NCBI GenBank assembly: GCA_902800305.1 | Contig: CADCDP010000011.1 | Location: 1 to 64,000 of the forward strand | Origin: an uncultured Bacteroidales bacterium | GTDB taxonomy: Bacteria; Bacteroidota; Bacteroidia; Bacteroidales; Bacteroidaceae | Length of the DNA stretch: 64,000 nt | Direction: 5' to 3' | Shown here: positions 53,503 through 63,556 of the stretch, piece after piece | Numbering within the stretch: the first letter of the stretch is position 1 | How the letters are laid out: each line of letters begins with the position of its first letter | Position numbers and translations under genes: made by a program | The notes under the pieces: model-generated | The model's database searches: none | Told to the model about the DNA's origin: nothing | The model's input: only the letters and a program-made list of their open reading frames with translations

Positions 53503-53597
53503 GTGCCTTTATGTTCACTTCCCTTACTTTTCCGATTATTTTACCACTTTTTTGTTCTCTATTGACGATTAAATTTTCTCATGTCAAATTAAATTCG

Positions 53598-53605
53598 TAA
53601 GTTTG
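53598..53605 (+). promoter_or_regulatory. -7 element of the GH43 gene
   Basis: TAAGTTTG lies 25 bases before the start codon. A TTTTC stretch at 53574 stands at the -33 distance but is not an exact TTTG. Confidence 0.45.
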
Positions 53606-53630
53606 CCCGCTGAAATGTAAATCTATCTAT

Positions 53631-56561
53631 ATGAAAAGGCTATTACTAACTATCTTAACCTCAGTTGGGCTATGTACGACAAACTATGCCCAGACTTCAA
53701 TGACAGAATTGACCACCAATGACTTGACCTCACTTTACAAGTCTCAGTCTCGTGGTTCCAAGAGTGTTCACGACCCCTCCGTAGTGTGGAATGCTGCAAC
53801 CCAGACCTTCTACATTTATGGCTCTCACTACTATGGCGTAAAAACCAAAGACTTCAAGAATTATACTGACCTTACGCGCTATTACAAAGGAAGCTACGAC
53901 TCTGCTAATGCTTATAAGGCATTTCAGTCCAATCCCATCCATACCGTAAAACGTTGTCTGCCAGGTAAAACAGAGGTGGAAGAAGTGACTCTCGGCAGTT
54001 ACGATGCCTCCGCATTTGCCTCAACATACGCCACGATAAAAGTGAATGACCGTGAACCGACCACCGAGGCACAATGGGTGTCCGGATGTCAGTGGGCTCC
54101 CGACATCGTGTATAACCCCCACATGGGCAAATGGTGCTATTACCTCAGTATCAATGGTGACTACTGGGCATCCGTTGTCGTTCTCATGACCAGTGACAGC
54201 CCAGAAGGACCTTTCACCTACCAAGCCCCCATTGTCTTCGGAGGCTTTGATGGACAAACACGTTCGGGCAAGAGCGTCAACTACAAAGACACCGACCTCG
54301 AAATCGTGTTGGGTTCCCTTTCCTCACTCCCATCTCGCTATAAGACAAACAGATGGGGCTCCTATTATCCTAACCCCATTGACCCTTGTGCTTTCTTCGA
54401 TGAGGAAGGAGAGTTGTGGTTAGCCTACGGTTCTTGGTCAGGCGGTATTTTTATGCTGAAGCTGGACAAGACGACAGGTTTGCGCGACTACACCTATACT
54501 TACAGCGGCACAGCCTCCAGTCCCAGTGAGTCGGCCACCAGTGATGCCTATTTCGGAAAGAAAATTGCAGGAGGTGCATACGTGAGTGGAGAAGGCCCTT
54601 ACATTCAGCACATTGGTGATTACTACTACCTCTTTATGAGCTATGGCGGTTTTGCGCCCGATGGTGGCTATGAGATGCGAGTGTTCCGTTCTGAGAAGCC
54701 CGATGGCCCTTACAAAGATGCTGGTGGCAATAGTGCTTTATATACATCCTATCAGCTGAATTTTGGCCCCAAGGCCGCTACCAACAAGGGCATGAAACTC
54801 ATTGGTGCCATGAACAACTGGGGTTTGATGACAGTAGGGGAGTGCGCACAGGGGCATAACTCCGCTTGCCAAGATGACAAAGGCCGTTCCTTCCTCGTGT
54901 GCCATACCAAGTTTAACAATGGAACCCTTGGCCATCAAATCCGTGCTTATCAGCTGTATCTCAACAAACAAGGATGGCTTTGTACTGCACCGTTCCAGTT
55001 CGATGGCGAGGAGGTCAACGACGACTCCATCGCTACCATGCAGCCTTGGTCAGCTACCGACATCGAAGGCGACTATCACATCATCATCCATCCTTACAAA
55101 CTCGACCATGCCAACATGCAGGAAGTCACTCCATCCACCGTCCACTTGGCGGCAGATGGAAAGGTGACGGGTGACTATACGGGCACTTGGGCTTATACCG
55201 ACGAGGGAAAATCCTATTTCCAACTCAAGATTAAACCTGCTGGAACCACTACCACCTACACCTACAACGGCGTGGTGGTAGAGCAGACCCTCGAACGTAC
55301 CAATGCCAAGGTGCTCTGCTTCACCACGGTTTGTAGTGCCAACGGTGCCCAGCAAGGTGTGCCATGTTGGGGCTATAAACTTCAACCTCCATACGCTCTT
55401 TCCTACAATTACCAGAAATATGGTGTCAACTATTTTAAGCAGACCCTGCTGTCGAGCATCTCGAAGAATGTTGAAATCATGTTCGACCCAGAGGAAGGTG
55501 TTGATGTGTCGTGGGAGTCTTCCGCACCCGATGTGTTCTCTAATACAGGTAAATACAATGCGCCGGACGATGTGACCGAATTTACCATGACAGCTCGCAT
55601 GGAGTGCGGTAACTACTATTGGGAAAAGGTATTCAACGCTAAGGCACGTGCTGCCACACCTATCGAGGGCGACCAAACCACGGGACTTGTTGCCTGCTAT
55701 ACTTTCGACAGCACCCCTACGTACAATCTTTATGACGAAACCAACCGAATCACCTATGGCCGTTCCAGCACTTCCACGGGCACCACGCCGACATTGGGTA
55801 ATGACTGGGCACGTTTCGGGAATGTCGTGCATCAATACTTCGGCGCACAAGGCTCCAACAGCTATTCTCGCATGGACAATCCGTTGCTTGGACAGGAGAA
55901 TCTGGAAGGCTTCTCCGTCAGCCTTTGGGTGAAGCGCACAGATGCCAATTATTGGGATGCCCTTTGGAGTTTCTTCGGTGGTAACACCGCCGCAGCCACA
56001 GGACCACGCCTTTTCTTGACGGGCAATAGTTACATTGGTTTCAATGATAACAACGGAAATTGGTTCGACATCAACCATCCCGACACCAAGAAAGTCGAAA
56101 AGATGAAGGTGGACGAGTGGCATCTGGTCACGTTCACCTATTCGAAGGAAAATGGCTATATGCTCTATTTGGATGGCACCAAGTACCTCAATTCCCAGCT
56201 TGCCTATACAGGCAGTGCGGAGGCAGGCTCCTTCGATCGTAGCCTTGTCCTCGAGTTTGTCACATCGGCCAAATACTTCTACCTCGGTTTTGGCTCATTT
56301 TGGGGCTCAGCCGATGCCTATTTCGACGACCTCATGATTTACAATCGTGAACTCTCTGCAGACGATGTGAAAGGACTCAACACCCTGCTCAACCGTGTGA
56401 ACGTCTTCGACGCTGGCACGGCGGTGGGCATCGACGAGATCGTGGCTGACCGTCCAGGGGCACTTCGTCAGCAGGGCATCTACGACTTGATGGGTCGTAG
56501 AATCACAGTCCCAGGCAAAGGCATCTACATCGTCAACGGAAAGAAAGTCTTGTTCGATTGA
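53631..56561 (+). CDS. Secreted GH43 arabinanase-like protein with Ig-like and LamG domains
   Basis: A 976-residue protein with a signal peptide (MKRLLLTILTSVGLCTTNYA). Residues ~40-470 form a GH43 five-bladed propeller with its three acidic residues: Asp48 (HDPSVV), Asp251 (IDPCAFF) and Glu321 (GEGPYI). The text most resembles endo-alpha-1,5-arabinanases. A region near 490-570 is beta-rich. Near 605-680 is a bacterial Ig-like domain ('VSWESSAPDVFSNTGKYNAP'), and ~680-900 a LamG/concanavalin-like domain ('GLVACYTFDSTPTYNLYDET', then 'GFSVSLWVKRTDANYW'). The end, IYDLMGRRI then GKGIYIVNGKKVLFD, is the surface-sorting type. It stands next to the fasciclin-SusC-SusD genes but has its own promoter and terminator. 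The exact substrate is inferred. Confidence 0.87.
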   Translation: MKRLLLTILTSVGLCTTNYAQTSMTELTTNDLTSLYKSQSRGSKSVHDPSVVWNAATQTFYIYGSHYYGVKTKDFKNYTDLTRYYKGSYDSANAYKAFQSNPIHTVKRCLPGKTEVEEVTLGSYDASAFASTYATIKVNDREPTTEAQWVSGCQWAPDIVYNPHMGKWCYYLSINGDYWASVVVLMTSDSPEGPFTYQAPIVFGGFDGQTRSGKSVNYKDTDLEIVLGSLSSLPSRYKTNRWGSYYPNPIDPCAFFDEEGELWLAYGSWSGGIFMLKLDKTTGLRDYTYTYSGTASSPSESATSDAYFGKKIAGGAYVSGEGPYIQHIGDYYYLFMSYGGFAPDGGYEMRVFRSEKPDGPYKDAGGNSALYTSYQLNFGPKAATNKGMKLIGAMNNWGLMTVGECAQGHNSACQDDKGRSFLVCHTKFNNGTLGHQIRAYQLYLNKQGWLCTAPFQFDGEEVNDDSIATMQPWSATDIEGDYHIIIHPYKLDHANMQEVTPSTVHLAADGKVTGDYTGTWAYTDEGKSYFQLKIKPAGTTTTYTYNGVVVEQTLERTNAKVLCFTTVCSANGAQQGVPCWGYKLQPPYALSYNYQKYGVNYFKQTLLSSISKNVEIMFDPEEGVDVSWESSAPDVFSNTGKYNAPDDVTEFTMTARMECGNYYWEKVFNAKARAATPIEGDQTTGLVACYTFDSTPTYNLYDETNRITYGRSSTSTGTTPTLGNDWARFGNVVHQYFGAQGSNSYSRMDNPLLGQENLEGFSVSLWVKRTDANYWDALWSFFGGNTAAATGPRLFLTGNSYIGFNDNNGNWFDINHPDTKKVEKMKVDEWHLVTFTYSKENGYMLYLDGTKYLNSQLAYTGSAEAGSFDRSLVLEFVTSAKYFYLGFGSFWGSADAYFDDLMIYNRELSADDVKGLNTLLNRVNVFDAGTAVGIDEIVADRPGALRQQGIYDLMGRRITVPGKGIYIVNGKKVLFD

Positions 56562-56583
56562 CATTTACGGTTCCTCATCCTGT

Positions 56584-56615
56584 AGCGATGTGAAAGCACA
56601 CACTTTCACATCGCT
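56584..56615 (+). terminator. Terminator after the GH43 gene
   Basis: Perfect 13-base arms (agcgatgtgaaag / ctttcacatcgct) with a 6-base loop, followed by a run of T. Confidence 0.85.
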
Positions 56616-56685
56616 TTTTTTGTATCCCCATCAATGCGAACGGCATCACCTCATTTTTGTCACGAGAATGGGGTTCATACCCTAT

Positions 56686-56782
56686 GCTCGTCACCACCAA
56701 AGCGTACCCGTCGGGTTCGATGCATCGCACCCGTCGGGTACGACGTGCCGCACCCGACGGGTGCGATTCAGTGGTGACGAGC
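56686..56782. repeat. Palindrome array A2: three 17-base units, 23-base period, with flanking arms
   Basis: Units at 56703, 56726 and 56749 read cgtacccgtcgggttcg, cgcacccgtcgggtacg and cgcacccgacgggtgcg, with 6-base spacers. Outside them, gctcgtcaccac (56686-56697) and gtggtgacgagc (56771-56782) are perfect 12-base reverse complements, enclosing the array in one large potential cruciform. The core from 56724 to 56766 matches the reverse complement of array A1 with a single difference. Confidence 0.85.
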
Positions 56783-57050
56783 GCATCGGTCAGGAGGTGT
56801 TTTCGTCGTGGCTATCTCTCTTTGCCCTTTATGTCAGAAGTGGGTATGTGGGTGCATTTGTTCCCCTTTCCCCGTCAGGTGATAAGGTGTATTTCAGATG
56901 GCCCACAAGGGGATGGCTGTCCGATACTTTTTTAGCTATTTCTTGACCTCTGTATTGTTGATTTTTTGTCGTGCTAATTGACGTTCGTTTGCAAAAATGA
57001 GTCATTTGATTGTTAAAATTAACCATTCTTGATATTCTTTTAATTTTTTT

Positions 57051-57082
57051 TTTGTTTATGTGAAAGAAAAGTTGTTCCTTTG
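57051..57082 (+). promoter_or_regulatory. Promoter of the fasciclin-SusC-SusD operon
   Basis: TTTG at 57051-57054, 20 bases, TTCCTTTG at 57075-57082 (one mismatch to TANNTTTG). The leader to the start codon at 57207 is about 115 bases. Confidence 0.6.
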
Positions 57083-57206
57083 CATAGTTATTGTAACGCT
57101 ATTGTGTGGCGATTTGGCCAAATGTTGTCACCGTTGGGTTTCAGTAGCATTTTTTAGCGAGAATTATTACTAACTTAGAAAAGAGAAACAATTCTATTCT
57201 AATATT

Positions 57207-60125
57207 ATGTTGTATAACTTTCAGAGGAAAAAACTCTACAGACACCTCTTGGTAGGAGGTGCGCTGTGTGCAGGTTTGGGAATGTATTCCTGCTCTGACA
57301 CGTATGACCTCGACACTGATCAGCCTTCCAATCTGAACAGTCTCTATGGTTACATGGAAGAGATGGGAAACTTTAACAATTGCTTGCAACTGATTCGAGA
57401 TCTTGGACAAGACGAGATTCTTTCCAAGACCGGTAGTAAAACAATGTTTATTGCCGACGATGAAGCCTTTGCCAAGTTCTTTGCCTCCAATTCTTGGGGC
57501 GTAAGGAGTTACGGCGAGCTAACCTTGGCGCAGAAGAAACTTCTGCTCAACTCGGCAATGATAGACAACCCCTATTCCACCTCCATGCTTTCTACGGCTG
57601 AAGGCCCTATCAAGGGTGAGGTCTGTCGTCGTTCTTCATCACTTACGCTCTACGACTCGGTGTTCTCTGCAACGGCAACGTCTGCTAAGGCCACGGAATT
57701 TTTGCCCAACACACCCCGATTCAATGAGATTCGTGCCAACCACGACACCATCGTGCTTTACACCGATGCTTCCAACGCGGCTCCTATGCTGCACTTCACT
57801 TACAAGTTCATTGTTTCCAACAAGCTGAGCAGTTCAGACATTGACTTCTTGTACAACCAGCCAGCTGGTACACGTGGCAACGACGATGTGTATGTGAACA
57901 ATGCGAAGGTAATCAAACCGAACATTTTCTGTAAGAACGGATTCATCCATCAGGTTGACCAGGTGATTGTGCCGCTTGACAACATGGCTGAGGTGATTCG
58001 TAAAGACCCGGAAACATCTATTTATAGTAGCATCATAGAGCGTTTTGCAGCTCCTGACTACAGCCGTTCGTTGACTGATGCCTACAATGTGAATAAGGGT
58101 ACCTCCATCGACTCTGTCTTTAACAAGCGTTACTTCTCTAAGCGTTCCGCAGGTTCTTCCAGAACGACTGACGAGCCATTTACGACAGATAAGAATGGTA
58201 ACACCTTTGATGCATCTCTGAAGTACGACCCAGGATGGAATGGCTATATGCCTCTCTCTGGTGAGCCACGTGACGCTATGATGGAAGACCTCGCTGTGAT
58301 GCTTGTCCCAACAGACTCTGCTATCAATGAATGGTGGAACAATGGTGGTGGTAAAGTGGTGAAGGACTACTACGGCACCATCGAGGCTACACCTAACAAA
58401 ACACTTGAGAAACTCATTAATGTAAACCAGCTTATCTCTTTGGTTAATTCCGTGCCTTCTCGTTTCGAGGATGTGCTGGACGATGCCAACGAGCCTTTGC
58501 GTATTAAAATAGAAGATGTGAAGCATGTGGAGCTCGCTTGCAACGGTGTGGTGTATAAGACCAACAAAGTGTTTTCTCCCGCTTCCTATTCTTCAGTCCT
58601 TTTCCCTGCCGTTGTTGACACGACGAACTTCAAGATTATCGAACATGCTATTAGCCAGTTGGACTACGATAAGTATTTGAACTCAATGGTATCTCGTTAC
58701 ATCTTCCTCGTTCCTACCAATGATGGTCTTCTCTCTTATGTTGACCCGGTTTCATACGGCCAGACCGTTTCTCAATTGTGGGAGTTCCATTTCGATCCTA
58801 CCAAGAAAGAGTCTCAGCGCATCTATGCTGATGTCTATAAGTGTAACCTCAACGAGACAACGGGCAAGTGGGAGAAGGATGGCGAAAAGGTGTTCACTGT
58901 CCAGAATCAGGATGTTACTTCTACCGCAAGCACAGTGCTGAAGAACCGTCTCGAAGACTTGCTTGACAACATTATTGTCACAGTAGGTTATCAGGCTGGT
59001 CAGCGTTATTACAGAACGAAGGGTAACACGTTTGTTCGCATTGAAGGCATCACAGAAGGCAGCCATGTGTATGGCGCATTCCAGGCAGAGCGCGAGTATC
59101 CTCTCACCGTTCAGAAGGTTTACAACATGGAGAACGGTCATGCGCTTGTCGTTGACGGTCCTGTGATGGGTTCGCGCCGTTCTGTAGCTATGTGTTTGGC
59201 TGAGCATCCAGAATTATCAGAGTTCTTGGCTATTATACAGAATTGTGGTGCCTTGGCCAATACCAACGGTAAAGATAAGTGGACAGCTGTCGCTTCTGCC
59301 GACGGTTTCGGTAACTTGTTCAACCTCAAGACTTACGGTGATGTGGGTGCCGAGGATAAGCCTAAAACAGGTTCTGCTACACAGAAGGCCACTTATCTGT
59401 TGAATAACTACCATTATACCGTTTATGCTCCTACAAATGAGGCGATGGAAAAGGCATACGCAATGGGTCTGCCAAACCTCGACGATTTGGCTGAGGCTGA
59501 AGAGTATGACCGCATTCAGGAGGAAGAAAATGGTGTGCTGCATTCCGATTCAGCAGCTCGCGTTCGTGAAGCGATGCTTGACTTCGTGAAGTATCACATT
59601 CACGATAATTCGGTTTATGTTGACGACAATACTTCTGCATCAGGTTCATACGAATCAGCCAAAACGGAATTGATTCCTTCTACGACGATGGGCGAGAATA
59701 TTGCCGAAGACAAATTGGGCGATTATAATATAAAGGAAGGTACATTGTCGAAGAATGCTGACGGTACGTACAATTTTATATATTATACAGGTAAGTACTC
59801 TCCTGGTCGTCCATATAAGATTAAAGTAAACCCGTCTGCCAGTGGTATGACTGTGACTGACAACATTGGTCAGACTCACAATGTCGTGATGACTGAAGGA
59901 CTCTACAACATCATGGCCGATGAATATTGGATTACTGGCGACATGAAGGCCACCGACAATCCTTATCAGAAACAAATCAATAACTCTTCTTCTGTTGCAG
60001 TGCATGCGATAGATGGCCCATTGGTATATGCTGATGGTCAGCACAAGAACGCAGAGGGTGACATCGTTCCTTCTCAGTTCACATATCAGTATAGGCCACT
60101 ATCTTCAGAAGCTAAACGTCGTTAA
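57207..60125 (+). CDS. Fasciclin-domain lipoprotein of a Sus-like operon
   Basis: A 972-residue lipoprotein. The signal ends in a lipobox (LGMYSC, Cys29). It then has fasciclin (FAS1)-like regions: 'GYMEEMGNFNNCLQLIRDLG' followed by 'TMFIADDEAFAKFF', and again late, 'ATYLLNNYHYTVYAPTNEAM'. FAS1 domains are known for adhesion or glycan binding at the surface. Its place directly upstream of susC and susD suggests it is an accessory outer-membrane part of that nutrient-uptake complex. The ligand cannot be told. It is 11 bases before the susC-like gene. Confidence 0.85.
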   Translation: MLYNFQRKKLYRHLLVGGALCAGLGMYSCSDTYDLDTDQPSNLNSLYGYMEEMGNFNNCLQLIRDLGQDEILSKTGSKTMFIADDEAFAKFFASNSWGVRSYGELTLAQKKLLLNSAMIDNPYSTSMLSTAEGPIKGEVCRRSSSLTLYDSVFSATATSAKATEFLPNTPRFNEIRANHDTIVLYTDASNAAPMLHFTYKFIVSNKLSSSDIDFLYNQPAGTRGNDDVYVNNAKVIKPNIFCKNGFIHQVDQVIVPLDNMAEVIRKDPETSIYSSIIERFAAPDYSRSLTDAYNVNKGTSIDSVFNKRYFSKRSAGSSRTTDEPFTTDKNGNTFDASLKYDPGWNGYMPLSGEPRDAMMEDLAVMLVPTDSAINEWWNNGGGKVVKDYYGTIEATPNKTLEKLINVNQLISLVNSVPSRFEDVLDDANEPLRIKIEDVKHVELACNGVVYKTNKVFSPASYSSVLFPAVVDTTNFKIIEHAISQLDYDKYLNSMVSRYIFLVPTNDGLLSYVDPVSYGQTVSQLWEFHFDPTKKESQRIYADVYKCNLNETTGKWEKDGEKVFTVQNQDVTSTASTVLKNRLEDLLDNIIVTVGYQAGQRYYRTKGNTFVRIEGITEGSHVYGAFQAEREYPLTVQKVYNMENGHALVVDGPVMGSRRSVAMCLAEHPELSEFLAIIQNCGALANTNGKDKWTAVASADGFGNLFNLKTYGDVGAEDKPKTGSATQKATYLLNNYHYTVYAPTNEAMEKAYAMGLPNLDDLAEAEEYDRIQEEENGVLHSDSAARVREAMLDFVKYHIHDNSVYVDDNTSASGSYESAKTELIPSTTMGENIAEDKLGDYNIKEGTLSKNADGTYNFIYYTGKYSPGRPYKIKVNPSASGMTVTDNIGQTHNVVMTEGLYNIMADEYWITGDMKATDNPYQKQINNSSSVAVHAIDGPLVYADGQHKNAEGDIVPSQFTYQYRPLSSEAKRR

Positions 60126-60136
60126 AAATCATTATC

Positions 60137-63100
60137 ATGAAGAAAATAGTATCAATCCTAATGCTTTTGGCGTGCTTCTGTATCAATGCAAGTGCGCAAG
60201 TGAAAGCGGGCGACGTAATCAGTGGTCAAATCTGGGATGATTTCGACCCTCTGATGATGTGTAACGTAGTCGAAATCGACCACAACAATCGTATCGTAGC
60301 CCACGGCGTTACCGATATCAATGGTAACTTCTCGTTCAAGATTGTTAGCCCTAAAGACAAAATCCGAATTTCTTACATCGGTTATGAAACGTTGACATTA
60401 CCTATCAACAAGAAAGCGTTCGGTAAAATTGTCATGAAGAGCAACACCACGCTGAAGGAAGTGACGGTCAAGGCTGTTCGTAAGACACAGTCATCTGGTC
60501 TTCAGATTCCTGTAACTGAAATCTCTGTCGCCAGCCAGTCCATTGACATGAAAGAGTTTGAGGGTATTGGTATGACGACTGTGGATGAAGCCCTCCAAGG
60601 TCGTATCGCCGGTCTCGACATCGTGGCCAACTCAGGTAACCTTGGTGCAGGTACCACCATGCGTCTGCGTGGTGTATCGACCATCAATGGTAATGCAGAT
60701 CCACTTATCGTTGTGAACGGTAACGTTTGGGCAAACGATGCCAATGCTGACTTCGACTATACCAATGCTAACGAAGAGAAGTTCGCAGAACTCCTTAACG
60801 TGAACCCTGAAGATATCGAGACTATCACTGTCCTCAAGGATGCTGCCGCAACTGCTATTTGGGGTTCGCAAGGTGCTAACGGTGTTATCGAAATCAAGAC
60901 GAAGCGTGGTGCAAGAGGAAAGACAAAGGTGCAGTATTCTTATCGCTTCACGGGTAACTGGCAACCAGAAGGTTACAAGATGCTCAACGGTGACGACTAC
61001 ACTATGTTCTTGAAGGAAGCTTACTTCAATCCTAAGCAAACTGACGGTTATTCCAACAATAACTCTTCTAACTATGTTCCAGAGATTGGTTACAACCAGA
61101 ACTTCTCTGAATATAATATGTTTAATGACAACACCGACTGGCGCGATGCTATCAAGTCGTTCGGTCAGTATCATCAGCACTATGTAGCATTGACGGGTGG
61201 TGGCGAAAAGGCAAACTTCCGTATTTCTGGTGGTTATGACAATCAGACGGGTACCGTTATCAAACAGCGTCTCGACCGTTTCACTACTCGTGTAGCTCTC
61301 GACTACTTCGTCAGCGACCGTATCAAGGTGCGTACGAACTTCGACCTTACTTACACGAAGAACCAGAAGAACTATCGTTATGATGGTCGTGACCTGCTCT
61401 CCATTGCCTACAACAAGATGCCTAACCTCTCTATCTACGAGGAGGACGCTAATGGAAATGACACCGGTCGTTTCTACACGATGAACCCATACATCACCGC
61501 AGCAACAGGTGGTTATGCTGCTTCGGCAGAACTGCTGAAAGACCAGTATGGCTTGCCAAACCCTGTGGCTATTGCGCATCATGCAAAGAACGACGAGACT
61601 ACTGTCAAACTGTCTCCTGAGTTCATCTTTGAATATCAGCTTCTTGGTACACAGCCTGATCAGCACCAATTGAGGTATGAAGGTCAGATTATCTTTGACA
61701 TCTACACCAACAATGGTGAGAGCTTCTTCCCTGGTACCCTGATTGCCAATAACTGGTCTGCTGACACTTACAACGCAGCTTCTACTTCGTCGTACAAGAG
61801 CCATTCACTCTCTACACGTCACACTTTGACCTTCTCTCCGCATTTCAAGAATACGAGTCATTCTGTGCTCTTCATGGCTCGCTACCAATATAACAATGGT
61901 AGCTCTTCAAGCCAGAATCTGGGTGAGAAGTGGTTGCCGACAGCAAATGGCATTACTTCGCCATTGGCTGGTGGTGTGAACACAGGCTTTGGCACAAGTG
62001 CCGGTGAGTGGAAATCACAATTCTTCCTTTTCCAGCTCCACTATGCTTATAAGGGCAAATACATCTTTGATGCTACACTCCGTCGAGATGGTTCTACTCA
62101 GTTCGGTCCATCCAAGCGTTGGGGTAACTTCCCTGGTATCTCTGCTCGTTGGAACATCAGCGACGAACCTTTCATGGAGCGCGTGAAGTGGCTGTCGATG
62201 CTCTCTATCCGTCCAGGTTGGGGTATCGTAGGTCGTACTCCTGGTTCGGAAGGTCTCTACTATTCTAAGTATGCAACGGGTGCCCAGTATTTGGGGCAAA
62301 CTTCTGTATATCCGACCAACATTCGTTTGGTTGCTCTTCAGTGGGAAGAGAAAGAAACTTGGAACCTTGGTTTCGACTTCGGACTCTTTGATGGCTTGAT
62401 TGATGGTGATGTTTCTCTCTATACACAGAAGACAACAGACCTTCTCATGGGTGGTTTTGCTATTCCTTCTTCTTCTGGCTATTCAAGTCTGGCTACTCGA
62501 AATGCCGGTTCGATGCGTAACAACGGTTGGGAATTCAACATCAATGGTCACGAAGTGGTAAAAGCTGGTAAGTTCAAGATGGACTTCAATATTACTTTTG
62601 CCAACAACCGTAACGAAATCCTCACAATGGATGAGACCATCCTTGAGACATTGAATGGTTCCGGTAGTACACCAGACAATGGTTCCTACCTTTCGATGGT
62701 ACGCCTCCACAACCCACTGGGTTCTATCTATGGTTATAGGTATCTGGGTGTTTACCGCTATTCAGAATACAGCGATGCAGAAGCTGCCTATAAGGCTGGC
62801 GATATTACGCTCGAAGAACTGAACTCTGTAGGTATTGCTCCTGTTGCACGTAATGAAGCAGGTGACATTATCTACGACTCTAAGGGCGCAGCCAAGATGA
62901 TGTACTACGACTATGACAACGTGAAGTATCCATTTGTAGGTGGTGATGCTATCTATGAGGATGTTAACCATGATGGTCAAATCAATGCGCTTGATATCGT
63001 TTACCTTGCTTCTTCTCTGCCTAAGTTGACGGGTGGTTTCGGCGCAAGATTTACTTACGACAAGTTTAGCTTGAACCTTCAGTTCAACTATCGTTATGGC

Positions 63101-63541
63101 AACAAGGTGATTAACTATGCTCGTATGGGTGTAGAGAACATGGCAAGCAACTCAAATATGTCTCGGGCTGTTAACTGGCGTTGGCACAATGAAGGCGATG
63201 TTGCTCGAATCCCACGTGCTGCTTCTACTTCATCTGTCATTACAGGTGGTACTACACAGGCAACGACACACAACTATTTGGGTAGTGACCGCTTTGTGGA
63301 AGATGCTTCGTTCCTTCGTCTGAACTATGCTCAGCTTTCTTACACATTTACGCCAAGTCAGCTCAAGCAGTGGGGTATCTCATCTCTTCGATTTAACTTG
63401 ACACTTAACAACTTGTTCTGTATCACGAAGTACTCTGGTGCTGATCCTGAAATCGTTCAGGCAGGCTGGCATCCAGCAGGCGACAATTCACGTACTCCAC
63501 GTGCAAAGTCCTTCACACTCGGTGCTTCTATCTCATTCTAA
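60137..63541 (+). CDS. SusC/RagA-family TonB-dependent outer membrane transporter
   Basis: A 1134-residue outer membrane protein. It has a signal peptide (MKKIVSILMLLACFCINASA), a carboxypeptidase-regulatory-like beta domain (~25-105, 'DINGNFSFKIVSPKDKIRIS'), a plug domain with the SusC signature 'MRLRGVSTINGNADPLIVVN' and 'VLKDAAATAIWGSQGANGVI', and a long 22-strand-type barrel ending in 'FTLGASISF' with terminal Phe. It imports oligosaccharides or peptides using TonB energy, with the SusD-like protein as lid. It is 15 bases before the susD-like gene. Confidence 0.95.
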   Translation: MKKIVSILMLLACFCINASAQVKAGDVISGQIWDDFDPLMMCNVVEIDHNNRIVAHGVTDINGNFSFKIVSPKDKIRISYIGYETLTLPINKKAFGKIVMKSNTTLKEVTVKAVRKTQSSGLQIPVTEISVASQSIDMKEFEGIGMTTVDEALQGRIAGLDIVANSGNLGAGTTMRLRGVSTINGNADPLIVVNGNVWANDANADFDYTNANEEKFAELLNVNPEDIETITVLKDAAATAIWGSQGANGVIEIKTKRGARGKTKVQYSYRFTGNWQPEGYKMLNGDDYTMFLKEAYFNPKQTDGYSNNNSSNYVPEIGYNQNFSEYNMFNDNTDWRDAIKSFGQYHQHYVALTGGGEKANFRISGGYDNQTGTVIKQRLDRFTTRVALDYFVSDRIKVRTNFDLTYTKNQKNYRYDGRDLLSIAYNKMPNLSIYEEDANGNDTGRFYTMNPYITAATGGYAASAELLKDQYGLPNPVAIAHHAKNDETTVKLSPEFIFEYQLLGTQPDQHQLRYEGQIIFDIYTNNGESFFPGTLIANNWSADTYNAASTSSYKSHSLSTRHTLTFSPHFKNTSHSVLFMARYQYNNGSSSSQNLGEKWLPTANGITSPLAGGVNTGFGTSAGEWKSQFFLFQLHYAYKGKYIFDATLRRDGSTQFGPSKRWGNFPGISARWNISDEPFMERVKWLSMLSIRPGWGIVGRTPGSEGLYYSKYATGAQYLGQTSVYPTNIRLVALQWEEKETWNLGFDFGLFDGLIDGDVSLYTQKTTDLLMGGFAIPSSSGYSSLATRNAGSMRNNGWEFNINGHEVVKAGKFKMDFNITFANNRNEILTMDETILETLNGSGSTPDNGSYLSMVRLHNPLGSIYGYRYLGVYRYSEYSDAEAAYKAGDITLEELNSVGIAPVARNEAGDIIYDSKGAAKMMYYDYDNVKYPFVGGDAIYEDVNHDGQINALDIVYLASSLPKLTGGFGARFTYDKFSLNLQFNYRYGNKVINYARMGVENMASNSNMSRAVNWRWHNEGDVARIPRAASTSSVITGGTTQATTHNYLGSDRFVEDASFLRLNYAQLSYTFTPSQLKQWGISSLRFNLTLNNLFCITKYSGADPEIVQAGWHPAGDNSRTPRAKSFTLGASISF

Positions 63542-63556
63542 AAAGGCTAAACAGTT

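Larger units (their letters stand above)
56562..57206 (+). other. Gene-free region between GH43 and the fasciclin gene
   Basis: This 645-base space holds a terminator (56584-56615), palindrome array A2 (56703-56765) with 12-base flanking inverted repeats, a stretch without recognised content (about 56800-57040), and the promoter of the fasciclin-SusC-SusD operon (57051-57082). Open frames crossing the array have no family features and are considered chance. Confidence 0.7.

Noticed and set aside
56590..56946. Open frames crossing palindrome array A2
   Set aside because: They read through a terminator and a palindromic repeat and have no signal, domain or start context.
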